A DNA stretch of 64,000 bases from Prorocentrum cordatum. Lineage: Eukaryota; Sar; Dinophyceae; Prorocentrales; Prorocentraceae. Shown here piece after piece: positions 48,464-59,319 of the stretch. Position 1 is the first letter of the stretch. Each line of letters begins with the position of its first letter. The notes beneath the pieces are model-generated. The model did not search any database. It was not told the DNA's origin and saw only the letters and a program-made list of their open reading frames with translations. The stretch is from the NCBI GenBank assembly GCA_963575745.1, contig CAUYUJ010014338.1, positions 976,001 through 1,040,000 on the forward strand, read 5' to 3'. A program made the translations under genes and the position numbers.

Positions 48464-48760
48464 TCAAACAACTCGAGCACCGATGGCCCCGCGACCATGA
48501 CCCCCAGCCGTGCCAACCTTCGGCGCGCTGAAGACCCTCCGCTTTTTGTCGCGCTTAGGCGGCCTGGTGTGGGTGGTCCTGGGAAAAATCGGCAGAACGG
48601 CAGCGAAAAACTTCGCCGCCGCTTCAACTCGCTCGATCGAGCCCTTGAGTGCTTCCCACTCGCCTTGTGACGCTCGCGGGTGCATCACAATCGCGTGTTT
48701 AGCCCCGGCGTCGACTCTCCGGTTAGCCTGTCCTATCGATCGTTCAGGTTCATCTAGCAT
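48464..48760 (-). CDS. Hypothetical fragment, 98 codons
   Basis: The minus-strand frame MLDEPERSIGQANRRVDAG then HPRASQGEWEALKGSIERVE then AAAKFFAAVLPIF, ending in a basic segment, looks more like protein than its alternatives on the other strand. It may be part of the 5' region of element 2 (same strand, about 1.1 kb upstream) or an unrelated remnant. No domain is recognised. Confidence 0.25.
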   Translation of the reverse strand: MLDEPERSIGQANRRVDAGAKHAIVMHPRASQGEWEALKGSIERVEAAAKFFAAVLPIFPRTTHTRPPKRDKKRRVFSAPKVGTAGGHGRGAIGARVV

Positions 48761-48889
48761 ATTTGTGACAGCTAATGAATTTTCTATATGCTGGAGTCAA
48801 CGCAGCTGGAGCATGCGCATCTGTGACCATATGCTGCAACGCTGCCAAGGCCTTCGCCGCCTCAAAGGCGCGCCATAGCCCTCGAAGGG

Positions 48890-50096
48890 ACCTTCGAGCC
48901 TGGAGGACGCAGCCCACGTGCGTCCACAAGTGCGCCCTCACCCCGCTGGATGCCGAGCTCACCGACGCGGCCGTCGCCGAGCTCCGCGAGTGGTTGAGGG
49001 CGCAGCTTCCTGACTGGACTGGGATGTCCATTACGGCGCTGGGTGAGTACCTGGGCTTCGTCGTCGGGCCCGGCGCCACCGCTGAGGACATCTGGCGGAA
49101 GACTGCCGCGAAATGGCGTGCTCGAGCGCTGGACCTGGCTGCCTGCGACGCGCCGCCGCCGGCCACGGCGAGGCACTGCAACCGGCGCGTGCTGCCTGTG
49201 CTCGGCTACTTGCAGCAGCTGATGCCGACCCCGCCGCGCCGGCTGGCCAAGGAGGGATGGGCCTTTGCCAAGGTCCGGCACATGCCCCCGCAGGCGCTCG
49301 GCCGCGCGGACTTCATCGCGCTTGGCCCCTGGGCGCCTGGCCTGCGGCTGCGCTCGACGCTGGCGACTGGCGCGGCGACGCTCATGCGCGCGGCCGTGGC
49401 CGCGGTGACCAACTGGCGCGAGCTCCACCCCTGGCTCGGCGAGCAGGTCCAGGCACATGGATCGCTGGCGGCGCTGGGCCTCCAGAACATGTCGCCGACG
49501 TTCTGGCGCTCCGTGCCGTTCGCGGTGCACCTGGCCTCGGCGGACGGCGACAACGTGAATGAGAAGCAGCCCTCTCGCCCCGCGGCTGCCGCGAGGCAGG
49601 AGCTTCTCGCCTTGGAGGCGGCCAGCGAGGGTGCGAGGGTGCGAGTGCAGAAAACCCTGAGCGCCGCTCTGCGCGCGTCTCTTTTCCCTGACCTCCTCCC
49701 CCGTCTCCTTGCACGGCGCCAGAAAGCGCGGGGGCTCGAGGTTGTTCCGAACGCGCGGCCTCGGCTGCGCGAGGTTCTGGTGACCCTCCCCCCGTCGTGG
49801 CAAGGTCCTCTAGTCCAGGCGATTTCAGGTGCGTGGTTGACTTCGGCCAGGCTCCACACAGCCGAGGGCACCCTTTCCTGCAGATTTCGTTGCCGCGAAT
49901 GCCCGCTCATCCCTGCCCGTGATACATCGCCCATTACTTGCAGTGCGATGATCTCTGGGATCTGGCCTACCCACCTGCGGTCGCCCCTCCCTCGAGTCTT
50001 CTCGCTCGGATGGGCCTTGCTGGAGCACCGACCGTCGAGGCGATCGAGTGATCACGTCGCCGCCCAAGGTGGAGGGTTTGGTGGGTCATTCTCCTG
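48890..50096 (+). mobile_element. Retroelement 3: 5'-truncated RT fragment
   Basis: The frame opens at 48775 but becomes protein-like at about 48890: WTGMSITALGEYLGFVVGPG is the RT thumb-entry motif (Y-L-G after the palm). It is followed by the connection domain (RRVLPVLGYLQQLMPTPPRR, MSPTFWRSVPFAVHLASADG) and QAISGAWLTSARLHTAEGTL. Near 49890 the reading probably changes frame, since another frame gives QCDDLWDLAYPPAVAPPSS and LLARMGLAGAP, typical of the post-RT region. Palm, endonuclease and ORF1 are absent, as in 5'-truncated LINE insertions. The family is closer to element 4 than to 1 or 2 by style, an impression only. Confidence 0.65.
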
Positions 50097-50492
50097 AAGT
50101 CAGACGGGCGGCGTTCGCCCTCGTCGAGCTCACCAGGCCTCCCGTCTCTATATAGGCCCCTGGTGGACCCCGCGTGGACTCCTCTGATCACGAGCGATAT
50201 GCTGCAACGCTCCGCGTCTGCGACCTGCATGCGAAACTGCATCTGTGGACTGCTGTTGTGAAGCTTGACTGCGCTCATGCAATCATTGTAAAACGCATCT
50301 CCATATCTAGGCACGAAGATCTGAAAGGGGGCTAGTTGCAACTGCTCTGCTGCCTGGCTCGCCTGCGGTAAACTCGTCCGCATTTGTCACTTCGCAGAGG
50401 CGGCTTGCTGACCACCCCTTCCAAAGAAAACACACGATCGTGCTGCACGTGGTAGTTCTCTGATCTGAGGTGGCACGCAAGAGCCCCCCCCC
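50097..50492. other. Spacer between elements 3 and 4
   Basis: Probably the 3' ends of elements 3 and 4 meeting tail to tail. Contains a 14-C run at 50487-50500. No gene is supported. Confidence 0.4.
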
Positions 50493-51000
50493 CCCCCCCG
50501 CCACATTCAAATCCCTGGTGTTGAAGGTAGACCATTCCATGGGTCGCCCCTCAGCGTCAAACAAACGCGGCTCGTGCTGGCCCGAAAGCGGTTGCCAGCT
50601 CTCGACAGGGCGCGCAAACTTGAGGCCAACGTAAAGTGGGCGCTCCCTTCCCTGGCCTCCTGGGCGAAGCCCCCCGTCACCTCCACACTCCCTGCTGCCT
50701 GCGCCTCAGGACTGGCACAACAACAGATCACGTGGGCAACTGAATCCGGTCTCCTGCACATAGCGCGCATTCCAACCGAGTGGCATCTAGCTCTCTGCGC
50801 TCGGTCGTCAGTCCAAACTCCGTCGCGGAACACAGTTTTGACAAAGTGCTTGCCTTGCGCGTGGAGAACCATGCCTCGGAGTCTGGTTTGCGTTGCCCTA
50901 CGCAGTGGCTCCACAAAAGCACGGCCCCCCTCTTCCAAGTTATGGCCAGATCCCGCTCGCGGTGCCTCTGCGCACCTTCCTTGAGGAGGTTGCGCAGCAT
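50493..51000 (-). pseudogene. Element 4 terminal zinc-finger region
   Basis: Two overlapping frames share the coding. One reads MEEGGRAFVEPLRRATQTRL then MRAMCRRPDSVAHVICCC, a degraded Cys-His finger of the kind found after RT. The other covers MLRNLLKEGAQRHRERDLAI. A frameshift between them is likely. Nothing recognisable follows toward 50097. Confidence 0.4.
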
Positions 51001-51476
51001 TGCAGGGGAGTTAAACAGTGAACATTCTCGATCCCCCGATCATCAACCCAGTTGGCGGGGGGAGGTGGATTCCCACCCGATCCGAAACAAAGACAACACA
51101 CATCTTGGTGATGGGCCCCTCGTCTCCCCCCGTTCCCAGTACTCGAGTCCTCCCCGAGAGACAGACATCCACGTGCTACGCAGCTCGGGCAGCGCGAGCG
51201 CAGCATGCCCTGGCGCGGTCGCAGCGCTCCACGCCGCCGCAGCCCAGGCCAAAGCTGGCGCCACCATGCCCCTCCAAATCGGATCGCCTAAGGGGGCCGT
51301 CCTGGCCGCGATGGGCATTGTTCCGCGGCGCGGCGCCCGGCAGGAAAGCATTATCCTTCGCGCGCACTTAAGTTCAGCATCGGACATGCCGACCACCGCA
51401 TCGCCGAAGCTCACAGTTGGTTTGACGCCCGCCGTGTAAATCTCCCCAAAACTGTATTTATCACGTGGTAAGGATT

Positions 51477-53152
51477 TCACATCGCCTGTAACCTTCGGTG
51501 CCTACGTGCCATATCGGTCAACCTTGCCTTCCTGTTGGCCAGGGCTCGCTTGGTCCCTCTTCTGGCCACGCCGAGAGAGACCGCGCGGGCCCCGACCGCG
51601 CCCGCTAGCGTTCCGAGCCTTCGCCCGACGCGCTGCGACAGATCAGGGGCGGAACCGGAGGTCATGAGTTTGCCGGGGGCCAAACCGACTCCAAGCTTTT
51701 TCAAATCCTCGGCCGCTCTGCCAAGGGTCCGAACAACATGCTTCGTCGTGCCAAGCGCAGTGACCGCCTCGTCACCCACGTGCGACGCCAAATCCACATC
51801 GGGGTTCCGAGAGACGAACCCGTCGAAGTGCTCGAGCGCACGCACTTTCACAAATATGTCATTGAAGCGCGACCCTGATGGCAGCCCGCGCTCAGCATGC
51901 ATCGGCACCAGGCTGCGGTCCGACCCGAGGCGCAGGATCCTAGGGGCACGCCGCAAATTAAAGGAAACCTTGACCACGACAGGGCGCAGGCCCGCTCTCA
52001 AAGACCTGTCTCTCAGAGCGGTAAGCCTAAAGGACTCGCAATGCTCGGCGCCGTTCCAAGGGGGGCCCCCCGCGGCGCCCCCTTCGGCCATCTTGGCTTC
52101 CGCGTTGACCGCCTGCTTCCAAATCTCCGCTCCCGCCGACTTCCCCGCTTCGAACGCCCAATGCTTACGGAGCAACTTGTCGTTGAATGGGGGGGGGGGA
52201 ATTCGGCCTTCGCAACATCTCTCAGAGCCGCGCAGGTGACGCACGCAACAGCACAAGCTTTCGATTTCTCCCGGAGGGGGAAAATGAATCCAACACGGGG
52301 CCTTGGGAGACACTCCGATCTTCTCGATCGCTTGGAAAATGCAGCTCAAAAGTTCCAGCCCAGCGCCGGGCAGCATGGCAAAATGATGCGCGTGGGCCCC
52401 GTCGAACGAAGTCGCAGCGCGCGGAGATAACGCCCTGCCGGCGCTGCGGATCTCATCAGGGGTCAGCCCCCCGAAGCTTTCCTGATCCAGAACCTCCAGA
52501 GGCTCTGGCATGGTAGACGCTTCCCAGATTTGACCTAGCACGTTGGCTTCGCCCTCGAGCAGCTTGCGAGGATCCGCCGTGGACTTTCCAGGGGCCGACT
52601 CTACGGCCGTGGGCATCCATTTTTTATATCGCGGGCCAATTTGTGCATCCCACGGGCTGACCGCGATAGCGCTTCCTCCTGCCGCTGGCCCCAGCTCACC
52701 TTAAGCTTTATTGTCGAGGCCCGAGCGTGCCTCAGCGCAATCATCATCCCAATCTTCGAGCGCCTGAGTGCAGCGATCTGTACAACCCGAGAAATCTCGC
52801 ACATCCTGGGGCCACGACACCACCAGCGCGCTTTTCGGACGTCGAGATCATGCCGTGCCGCCGGGCCTCCTGCTTCAAACGGCTGCTGAACTATATGTAC
52901 CAATTTCGCGCAAGTCTCGAGCTCCGCACCGTCGAGCAGATCACTCCTATCTATGCGCGTGCTGGTCTGATGGAGTTCTCTCAAGTTCTTCTGGAGCCAA
53001 ATCCACCCCTCCCACACTGAAACCCCATCCTCAGGTTTCCTCTTCGGGGGGAAGAAAACAGAGACCCACTGAGCACGCAGGGGTATGCCTCTAAGGCCTT
53101 TGTTCCTCAACGCGATCCCGACCAGTTTTCTCGAGCACAGTTTCCATCGCAT
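51477..53152 (-). pseudogene. Element 4 reverse transcriptase, degenerate
   Basis: 53152-52601 is an N-terminal linker (AQWVSVFFPPKRKPEDGVSV; WLQKNLRELHQTSTRID). The 379-codon frame 52616-51477 has ALSPRAATSFDGAHAHHFAM (fingers), GAEIWKQAVNAEAKMAE, PMHAERGLPSGSRFNDIFV (motif B region) and DVDLASHVGDEAVTALG at about 51805-51761, where motif C Y/F-x-D-D has become HVGDE. Motif A is not clear. The polymerase is therefore inactive in this copy. Confidence 0.65.
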
Positions 53153-53260
53153 CCGGGAGACGTTTTATCGGGCAGGGTCCGAGAAACTTGCGCAGGCCCC
53201 GCGCTCGCAGCCTGGTTGGCCTCCTCGGCCAAAGCACGCGCCAACCTCCAGCTCTGCGGT

Positions 53261-54854
53261 TCAGGTCTCGGTCCGAACGGGGCCTCGCGCGGAGCGCGTT
53301 GGTGGGGCTGGCAAACAAGCTGTTTGAGGTGGATCGCGCCATTCTTGAAACGCAACTGCCCTGGCCGATGAGGACGCGTCGGCCAGTTCTTCACGACCTC
53401 GGTCCTGTCTAACAACTTGGCCACGGCCGCTGAGGCCAAAGAAAAAGTCGATCCGCGCGCGGGCCTTCGCCGTCGCGCGCGTCTCGATCTGCGGTTGGAG
53501 GATGAGCGCGTCAGCTTTTCGGGTCAAACCTGAAAGCTCCTGGACATCGGCCCCCAGGTCCCAATCGGCCCCAAGCATGGCCATGTGGTGCACCTGCAAA
53601 GTTTCAACAACTATCTTAAGGATCTCCAGGTTACGTTTTGATATACCCTCCGCGCAATACAGATACTTTTTCGGTCGCGGCCGCGCGACAACGGTCAGGC
53701 GGCGAGAAGCAAAGTCCGGGGCATGCGGCGCGATGCGAATTTGCGAACACCGCCGCCACGTTGGCAAGTCGGTTCGCACCTGCACAACAAGTGCGCAGTT
53801 GCACATGCACAGAACAAAATGAACTAAATTCACAAGCAAACACACATAGGCGCCGTAGAGTGAACCGAGGTGGACAAGCGGCAGAGTGTGCGAATGCAGC
53901 GGAGTGAGTCGCCGGTACGGCGCCAAACTCCAGGCTACCGGCCCAGCTGGTTGGGTAACTTTGACCACGGAAGCCGGGCAGAGCTCGGAGGAAAACGCGA
54001 GGCAACGCGAGCGCGGAAGGCCGAACCACTCAGCGCTCAGTCCTCAGAATCCTCCGCCCAGACGGGGGGGACCAGCGGCAACCAAAGCGCATCGAGTCCG
54101 GCGCCTGCGGCGGATAGGCCCAAGGGTGGACGAGACGATGCGCGGAAGAAACCACAGGCTGTACAGTGGCTGCGCCACTCAGAGCCAGGCCCTCCGGAGC
54201 CCAACTCCCAGCGTCGGTGGAAGCCAGCGACTGCCCGAGCGCCACTGTGCCGTCCTGCCGCGAAGAGGTCCGACGGGATGCAGAACCGCCAACATCTGCT
54301 GAGGGTCGGCCCGTGGGGTGGAGACTTCAGCGCCGCCTGCCAGAAGGGCCCTCCTGACGCGGCCACCACGGCCGCCGCGGGCGAGCCCCGAGGGCACGGG
54401 TGGGGGGCACCCACCGGGCCGGAGGGGCCGATGCAGATGCGCGCATCCAGCAAGGATTGGCGGCCACTGCGGTATAACAATCATCGTGAACATCAGGCGA
54501 TTCTCCACAAGCACTCCTCTCGGTAGGTGCGGTGGCCACCGAAAGCCCCATGCTCGCGCGCGCAGAAATTGCCGCCCCCGCCGACGTCTGGCCACCAAGA
54601 CAAGGAACAGAAGGAGTGCAGAGCATGCGCCATGCCATCGCCAGAGCTTCGGCCGTCCTGCCCCCAACATCTTCTGGCGCGATTCCCATCTCCGGCGCAA
54701 ACAGAACCAGTGCAGACGTCCGAGCCAATCGGTCAGAGAGCGTTCCCCAGCTGTTTCCACTGTAGGACTCACACACAAACTGAAAATCGTCGGCCCTGGG
54801 GCCATCGCCCATCCCGCGTGGAGGGCGGCCAGATCCCACGGCAGAAACCTTCAA
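53261..54854 (-). pseudogene. Element 4 endonuclease domain (frameshifted)
   Basis: The N-terminal part reads DDFQFVCESYSGNSWGTLSD (Asn of the first endonuclease motif), LVLFAPEMGIAPE (Glu position, degenerate), GGQTSAGAAISARASMGL. After frame changes, at about 53600-53380, HHMAMLGADWDLGADVQELS (Asp-x-Asn motif, here DWD) and ARARIDFFFGLSGRG. Order and spacing match the exonuclease-endonuclease-phosphatase fold of LINE elements. The last His motif is not clear. Confidence 0.6.
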
Positions 54855-55068
54855 ACCAGCACGCAGTGGAACGCCGACAGGATGTTTGTCAGGCCACTTA
54901 TCGTGCTTAATATATCCGCAGGCGTCCGACTCTCGAGATTGGCTGGGCTCACCGCCTTTGCCGACCTCAGTGGTCGCCTGCCGCTGAACATCACCAGCTT
55001 CTCGCGAAGCCTGCTGATGCGCCTCCCTGAGGAAGGCTCTCAGTGCGCGATGATCTCGCTGACTCGCG

Positions 55069-56067
55069 TCAGGACGACGGCGTCTCCTCTCCCGAGCCAG
55101 TCTTGGCCCGCTTGAACTTGCCCGTCACCAGGGCTTCCATGATGGCCCTCTTGTCGCCCCGATGTGCCTTCCATAACTCCTCTGCCTCCTCGGTGCTCTG
55201 GAAAGCGCCCGCCATGTCAGCGTCGCCAGTAGTGCCGCCATCCTTTCTCGAGCCCGCCATCTTCTGCTCCTGGCCAGCCCTGGACTTGATGAACAGCTCC
55301 TGGAATTTCTTGAAGGCGTGCACATCGAAAAGTGCTTTGACTTGGTCACTACCGTCCAGCAACTCATCAGGGATCGCGAAATCAAAATCGTCGCCGCCCA
55401 CAACACAAGGTGACGGCTTGATCTACACACGTATGTCATCAACTGTTTGCTAGAGTGCAGCGTTTTTACCTGCCAGCTCATCACGTTTAACTGTGGCCTC
55501 CTTGATTGCATTCTCTTGCGCTTGACGTTCTTCCTCGGGTCTGCTGAGCTATCCCTGCTTGCGAGCCAGCTTGTGCCCGAGGGTGGTATGCTGCGCGGCG
55601 TCACTCTTGCCCTGCTCGGTACGTTTGCGAACCTCTCGAAGTTGGCCTTCCAGATCGTTCCGATCTGGCCGCCTCCAGGCAGTCTCCTTGCAGGCCTTGA
55701 TGGCAGCCTTCAGCTCACGAACTTTGGCCGCCAACTTGCCGTCATTGTCAATGCTGCAGTTACCCTTGCCACCATCAGCATGCTGCGCATTTGCGGCGGG
55801 CGGCTGCGGCTTGGGTGCTGACTGCTTGGTGAGCGCATCCAGCTGTTTCTGCATGGCTGCCAGCATCTTATTGAGCTGATCCTGGTGCCGACCCCCCATA
55901 GACTTGAAGCCGTCGTTGCCACGAGCACCCCCAGCACGCGGAGGAGATTTGTGGCCGTCGAAATTCTTCGCCTTCTGTAGGTTGTGTCCAGGTGCGGCCG
56001 CCCCGCATCTGCACCGCACCCGACAAGCCCAATTCGACGTGCGTCCGCAGGTCTGGCAGTCCCCCTA
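55069..56067 (-). pseudogene. Element 4 ORF1, gag-like, with four in-frame TAG codons
   Basis: One minus-strand frame gives GDCQTCGRTSNWACRVRC then RCGAAAPGHN, a RanBP2-like zinc finger (Cys-x2-Cys, Asn-Trp, Cys-Cys). A linker (KSPPRAGGARGN), a helical coiled coil (QLNKMLAAMQKQLDALTKQ; LAAKVRELKAAIKACKE) and an acidic C-terminal part (GGDDFDFAIPDELLDGSDQV ... FKRAKTGSGEETPSS) follow. TAG codons lie at 56065-56067, 55549-55551, 55450-55452 and 55423-55425, yet the frame stays protein-like across them. Glutamine (CAG) would suit the context at most. The final stop is at 55069. Confidence 0.6.
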
Positions 56068-56232
56068 AAGGAGTGCGGGGCCCTTGACGACATCGCTCGT
56101 CTTGTGCTCCGACAGGAGATTACAAAAGAAGGGGGGGAAACCCTCATTTGTCCGAGCCACAAAGACTCGCACCAGCTAGTGCCGTTCTGAAGAAGCTGGT
56201 GCAGACCCAAAACCTGGGCTAGAACGGTTGCA

Positions 56233-56254
56233 CCTGAGCCAAACTGGCTACGGA
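56233..56254 (-). other. DinoSL relic (20 of 22) at the 5' end of element 4
   Basis: Read on the minus strand, TCCGTAGCCAGTTTGGCTC then AGG matches the 22-nt leader except at two positions (A-T-T-T-T becomes A-G-T-T-T, and CAAG becomes CAGG). It sits about 165 nt before the ORF1 finger of element 4, in the same orientation. Confidence 0.85.
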
Positions 56255-56334
56255 TTCATGAAAGGGCGGCGCGCTGCAATGGCGCAACGGTTTGGGGAAG
56301 AATCCGGGGGGGAGACGAGGAGATGGGGGGAGAA

Positions 56335-56385
56335 GCGGTGGGAGGAGCAGCAGGAGGAGCAGGAGCAGGAAAATCAGGAGTGGAG
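56335..56385 (+). repeat. GGAGGAGCAGGAGCAGGAAA tract
   Basis: Short purine-rich repeat that closely matches 47808-47866, at the far end of the retroelement nest. Low complexity makes shared descent uncertain. Confidence 0.5.
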
Positions 56386-56540
56386 GGGGGAGGAAACTGT
56401 CTGGGGCAGCCTGGGAGCTTCCTGAACCGTCGCGAGGCCCTCTGGGAACTTCTGCACCGCTCCGGGGACCTCCCTGGGAAACTCAGGCGGGTCTTAGGGG
56501 ACCCTGGGTGCCACGTGCGTGCTGCGGCCTGGGGCCGCCA

Positions 56541-57121
56541 GGGCCCCGCGGGTCAGGTTTTGCGACCGCTCCGCCCTAGTTCGGCGATTGCGGCGGCTTT
56601 GCATGGCTGCGGGGGGGGGGGGCGCGGGGGGAAATCACCAAATTTGGGTATCTCCTTTGTTTTTCTTTATCCTCTCCTTTGTTTGTTCTCCCTCTCTCTC
56701 TCTCTCTCTCTTTCTTGTTATCTCTCTGTCTCTCCCATTCTTTCTCCCTCATTTGTGCATCTCTCTCTGTCTCTGTTTATCTTTCCTTCTCTCTCCCTCC
56801 TCATCTTTTCGTTTTCGCTTTGCCTGTGTGTGCATCCAGTCTGCCTGTCTCCCTTTTGCATGCTTGCCTGTTTGTCTGCGTCGGGTGCGTCAGCGTATGT
56901 GTGTGTACATGTGTGTGTATATGTTTGTGTGTGCGTGTGTGCGCGGGTGTCCCATGGTCGTTTTCTGCCCTCGCGGGCCAGGTTTTCCAACCGCCCCGCC
57001 CTAGTTTGGTGATTTCGTCGGCTTTGTGTGGCGGTGGGGACGCGTGGGGGAATCATTCAATTTGGGTTTCTCCCTGTGTTGTTATTATTACTTATATTTT
57101 GTCAGTTCTGTTTTTTGGTTA

Positions 57122-57156
<35 letters not shown>

Positions 57157-57810
57157 TTTGTCTCCCTGCTCTTTCGTTTGTTTTTGAAGGGCCTCGCGTG
57201 CCCGACTCCTGAGTTGGGCCGTTTGCGCCCGCACTGCGCCGCCAGTCGGCTCGGAATGCTGGTTTTTTGGTGCCGGGCTGTGCCGCTGCGCCGTGCCGCT
57301 TGGGGGGCCGATTTGGGTCGCTCCAGCTGCGGACCCAAAGGTTTCCTTCGGGAACGCGTGGGGCTGCGTGGTAGGGTGCTCCTTTTCTGGCGGTGGCCAT
57401 TCCTGGGGCTTTTGCGCGGACCTCGTCGCCGCTTCTTTCATTCCTGCTCTCTAGTGCCTAGGTCGCTCGGGGCCTGGAGCTTGCAGTGGTTACTGAATGA
57501 CCCTCCTTCCGTTTTCGGTTTGCTCGTCTGTCAAGCTAGTCTGCCTGTCTCCTTTTGCTCTGCCTGCCTGTTTGCCTGTGTCGGGTGGGTCAGCGTATGT
57601 GTGTAAGTGTGTGCGTATGCGTCGCATGTTTTTTTTTTGTTTCTACGTGGCCGCCGGGGCCCCGCGGGCCAGGTTTTCCGACCGTTCCGCCCTCGTTCGG
57701 CGATTGCGTCGGCTTTGTCTTGCAGGGGGGGTCGCGTGTGAACTCAGCAAATTCGCATTTCGCCCTTTGTTGTTATTATATGTTTTTTGTCATTTCTTGA
57801 GTTTTTGTTG

Positions 57811-57853
<43 letters not shown>

Positions 57854-58568
57854 TTCTGTCTCTCCCCCCCCTCTCTCCGTTTTCGCTGCGCCTGCCTGTC
57901 AGTCGATTATGCCTGTCTTCCTTTTGCCTGCCTGCATGTCTGTTTGTGTCCGATGCGTCAGCGTATTTGTGCGTGCGTGTGTGTGTGTGCGTGCGTGCGT
58001 GCGTGTGTGTGTGTGTGTGTGTGTTTGTGTGTGTGTGTGCGTGCGTCTGCGTGTGCGTCCCATGGTAGTTTTCTACGCGGCTGCCGGGGCCCCGCGGGCC
58101 AGGTTTTCCGACCGCTCCGCCCTAGCGTGGTGTTTTCGTCGGCTTTGTGTGGCGGTGGGGACGCGTGGGAAAATGCCAAATGAGAGTCGTTCTTTTTGTT
58201 TTACACATTCCCCTCCTTTTTTCTTGTTTTTTGGGGAGGGTCTTTTTGTCTCCCCTTCTTTCTGCCCCCCCCCTCGCTCCGTTTTCGCTTTGCCCGTCTG
58301 TCAGGCTAGTTTGCCGGGTCTCCCTTTTGCCTGCCTGCCTCTTTGTCTGCGTCGGGTGCGTCAACGTATGCGTGCGTGTGCGCGTGCGTTTCATGGTCGT
58401 TTTCTACGCGGCCGCTGGTGCCCCGCGCGCTAGGTTCCCCGGCCGTTCAGCCCGAGTTTGGTGATTTCATTTGGTTTTGTGTTGCGGGAGGGGCGCGTGG
58501 GGAAATCACCAATTCAAGGTCATTCCCTTTGTTTTTCTTAGTCCCTCTCCTCTTATTGTTTTCGAGTT

Positions 58569-58647
<79 letters not shown>

Positions 58648-58655
58648 GTCGTTCC
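56541..58655 (+). repeat. Satellite array of about 430-bp units
   Basis: Five unit starts (GGGCCAGGTTTTCCGACCG-like headers) lie at about 56541, 56971, 57658, 58087 and 58420. Each unit has the header, GGCGGTGGGGACGCGTGGGG with AAATCACCAAATT, a (CT)n run, CGTTTTCGCTTTGCCTGTCT with CTGCCTGCCTG, GTCGGGTGCGTCAGCGTATG, a (GT)n run, and CATGGTCGTTTTCTACG. The second unit carries an extra stretch (57190-57480). The frames through it are long but repeat-derived. Confidence 0.85.
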
Positions 58656-58659
58656 CCTG

Positions 58660-59030
58660 AGCTGATTTAATCACACCCGTTCGTTGCCTCAGCATTGTTG
58701 TCCTGCCGCCGCCGGACATCGTTGACTTACCCAAGCTGTTTCGGCTTCGGTCGCGGGAAGGAGGGCCGGTCCGCCCGCCGCGCGCGCGCCCTCCCAGGCG
58801 CCCTCACCCGGCTGGCCGGCCCTCTTCTGAGTAGCGCCACCGTAGCCACAGCTCAACGGCACATTATCATACTAAGGAATGGGGGAGGAAGTACATCCCC
58901 AATAAATCGCTAGGATCTGAGCATGAAACTGTGCCAAATAGAAGATCACCATGAAGAGCACGAACACGCTGTGCCGTTTCATCGGGTTGCGAAAGCTACC
59001 CTCCTGACGGAGAACTGGCAAAACACCAGT
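58660..59030 (+). repeat. Dispersed 360-bp repeat, copy 1
   Basis: It starts near CAGCATTGTTGTCCTGCCG, contains CCAAGCTGTTTCGGCTTCGG and GATCTGAGCATGAAACT, and ends at GGAGAACTGGCAAAACACC. It is about 80-85% similar by eye to 62270-62628. A short frame through it (MKLCQIEDHHEEHEH...) exists in both copies, but differences fall at all codon positions, so it is not evidently coding. Confidence 0.8.
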
Positions 59031-59319
59031 TATCAGCCGAAAGTTCGACCATCGACGAAAGCGACGTCGCTAGAGAGGGAAGGTGTGTTATTCCTTTTCG
59101 GGGGATGATGCATGAAAGAAAGAAGACCAACGCCGCGGCTTAAGTATGAACGTTCCTGGGGCTGTTTCGCCCGACGAATGTCGGGGAGCAAAGTCAATGC
59201 CCTCATCCAAATATCAGCTGGAACATATCCCCTGGCGATGAACATCGCCCGGACACCCCGAATACCAACGACGACAAGGAGCCCGAACTGATACGAGCAC
59301 GGCGAGCAGATGCCGCTGG

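Larger units (their letters stand above)
50493..56254 (-). mobile_element. Retroelement 4: near full-length LINE-like element with spliced leader
   Basis: 5.8 kb on the minus strand: spliced-leader relic (56254-56233), gag-like ORF1 with RanBP2-type finger and coiled coil (about 56067-55069), endonuclease (54854-53261), RT (53152-51477) and a terminal zinc-finger region (51000-50493). Frame changes and several in-frame TAG codons show decay. With element 1 it shows that retroelement transcripts carry the spliced leader into new insertions. Confidence 0.75.

Noticed and set aside
46431-56067. TAG reassigned to glutamine in this genome
   Set aside because: Three other genes here end in TAG at the natural end of their proteins, and the affected elements also carry frameshifts.
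58839-58857. CCGTAGCCACAGCTCAA resembling a leader with an internal deletion
   Set aside because: The second copy of the same repeat (62270-62628) has no such sequence at the aligned position, and no gene follows.
58920-59028. Short conserved protein in both copies of the 360-bp repeat (MKLxxxxDxHEExEH...)
   Set aside because: Differences between the copies fall equally on all codon positions, so there is no sign of protein-level constraint.
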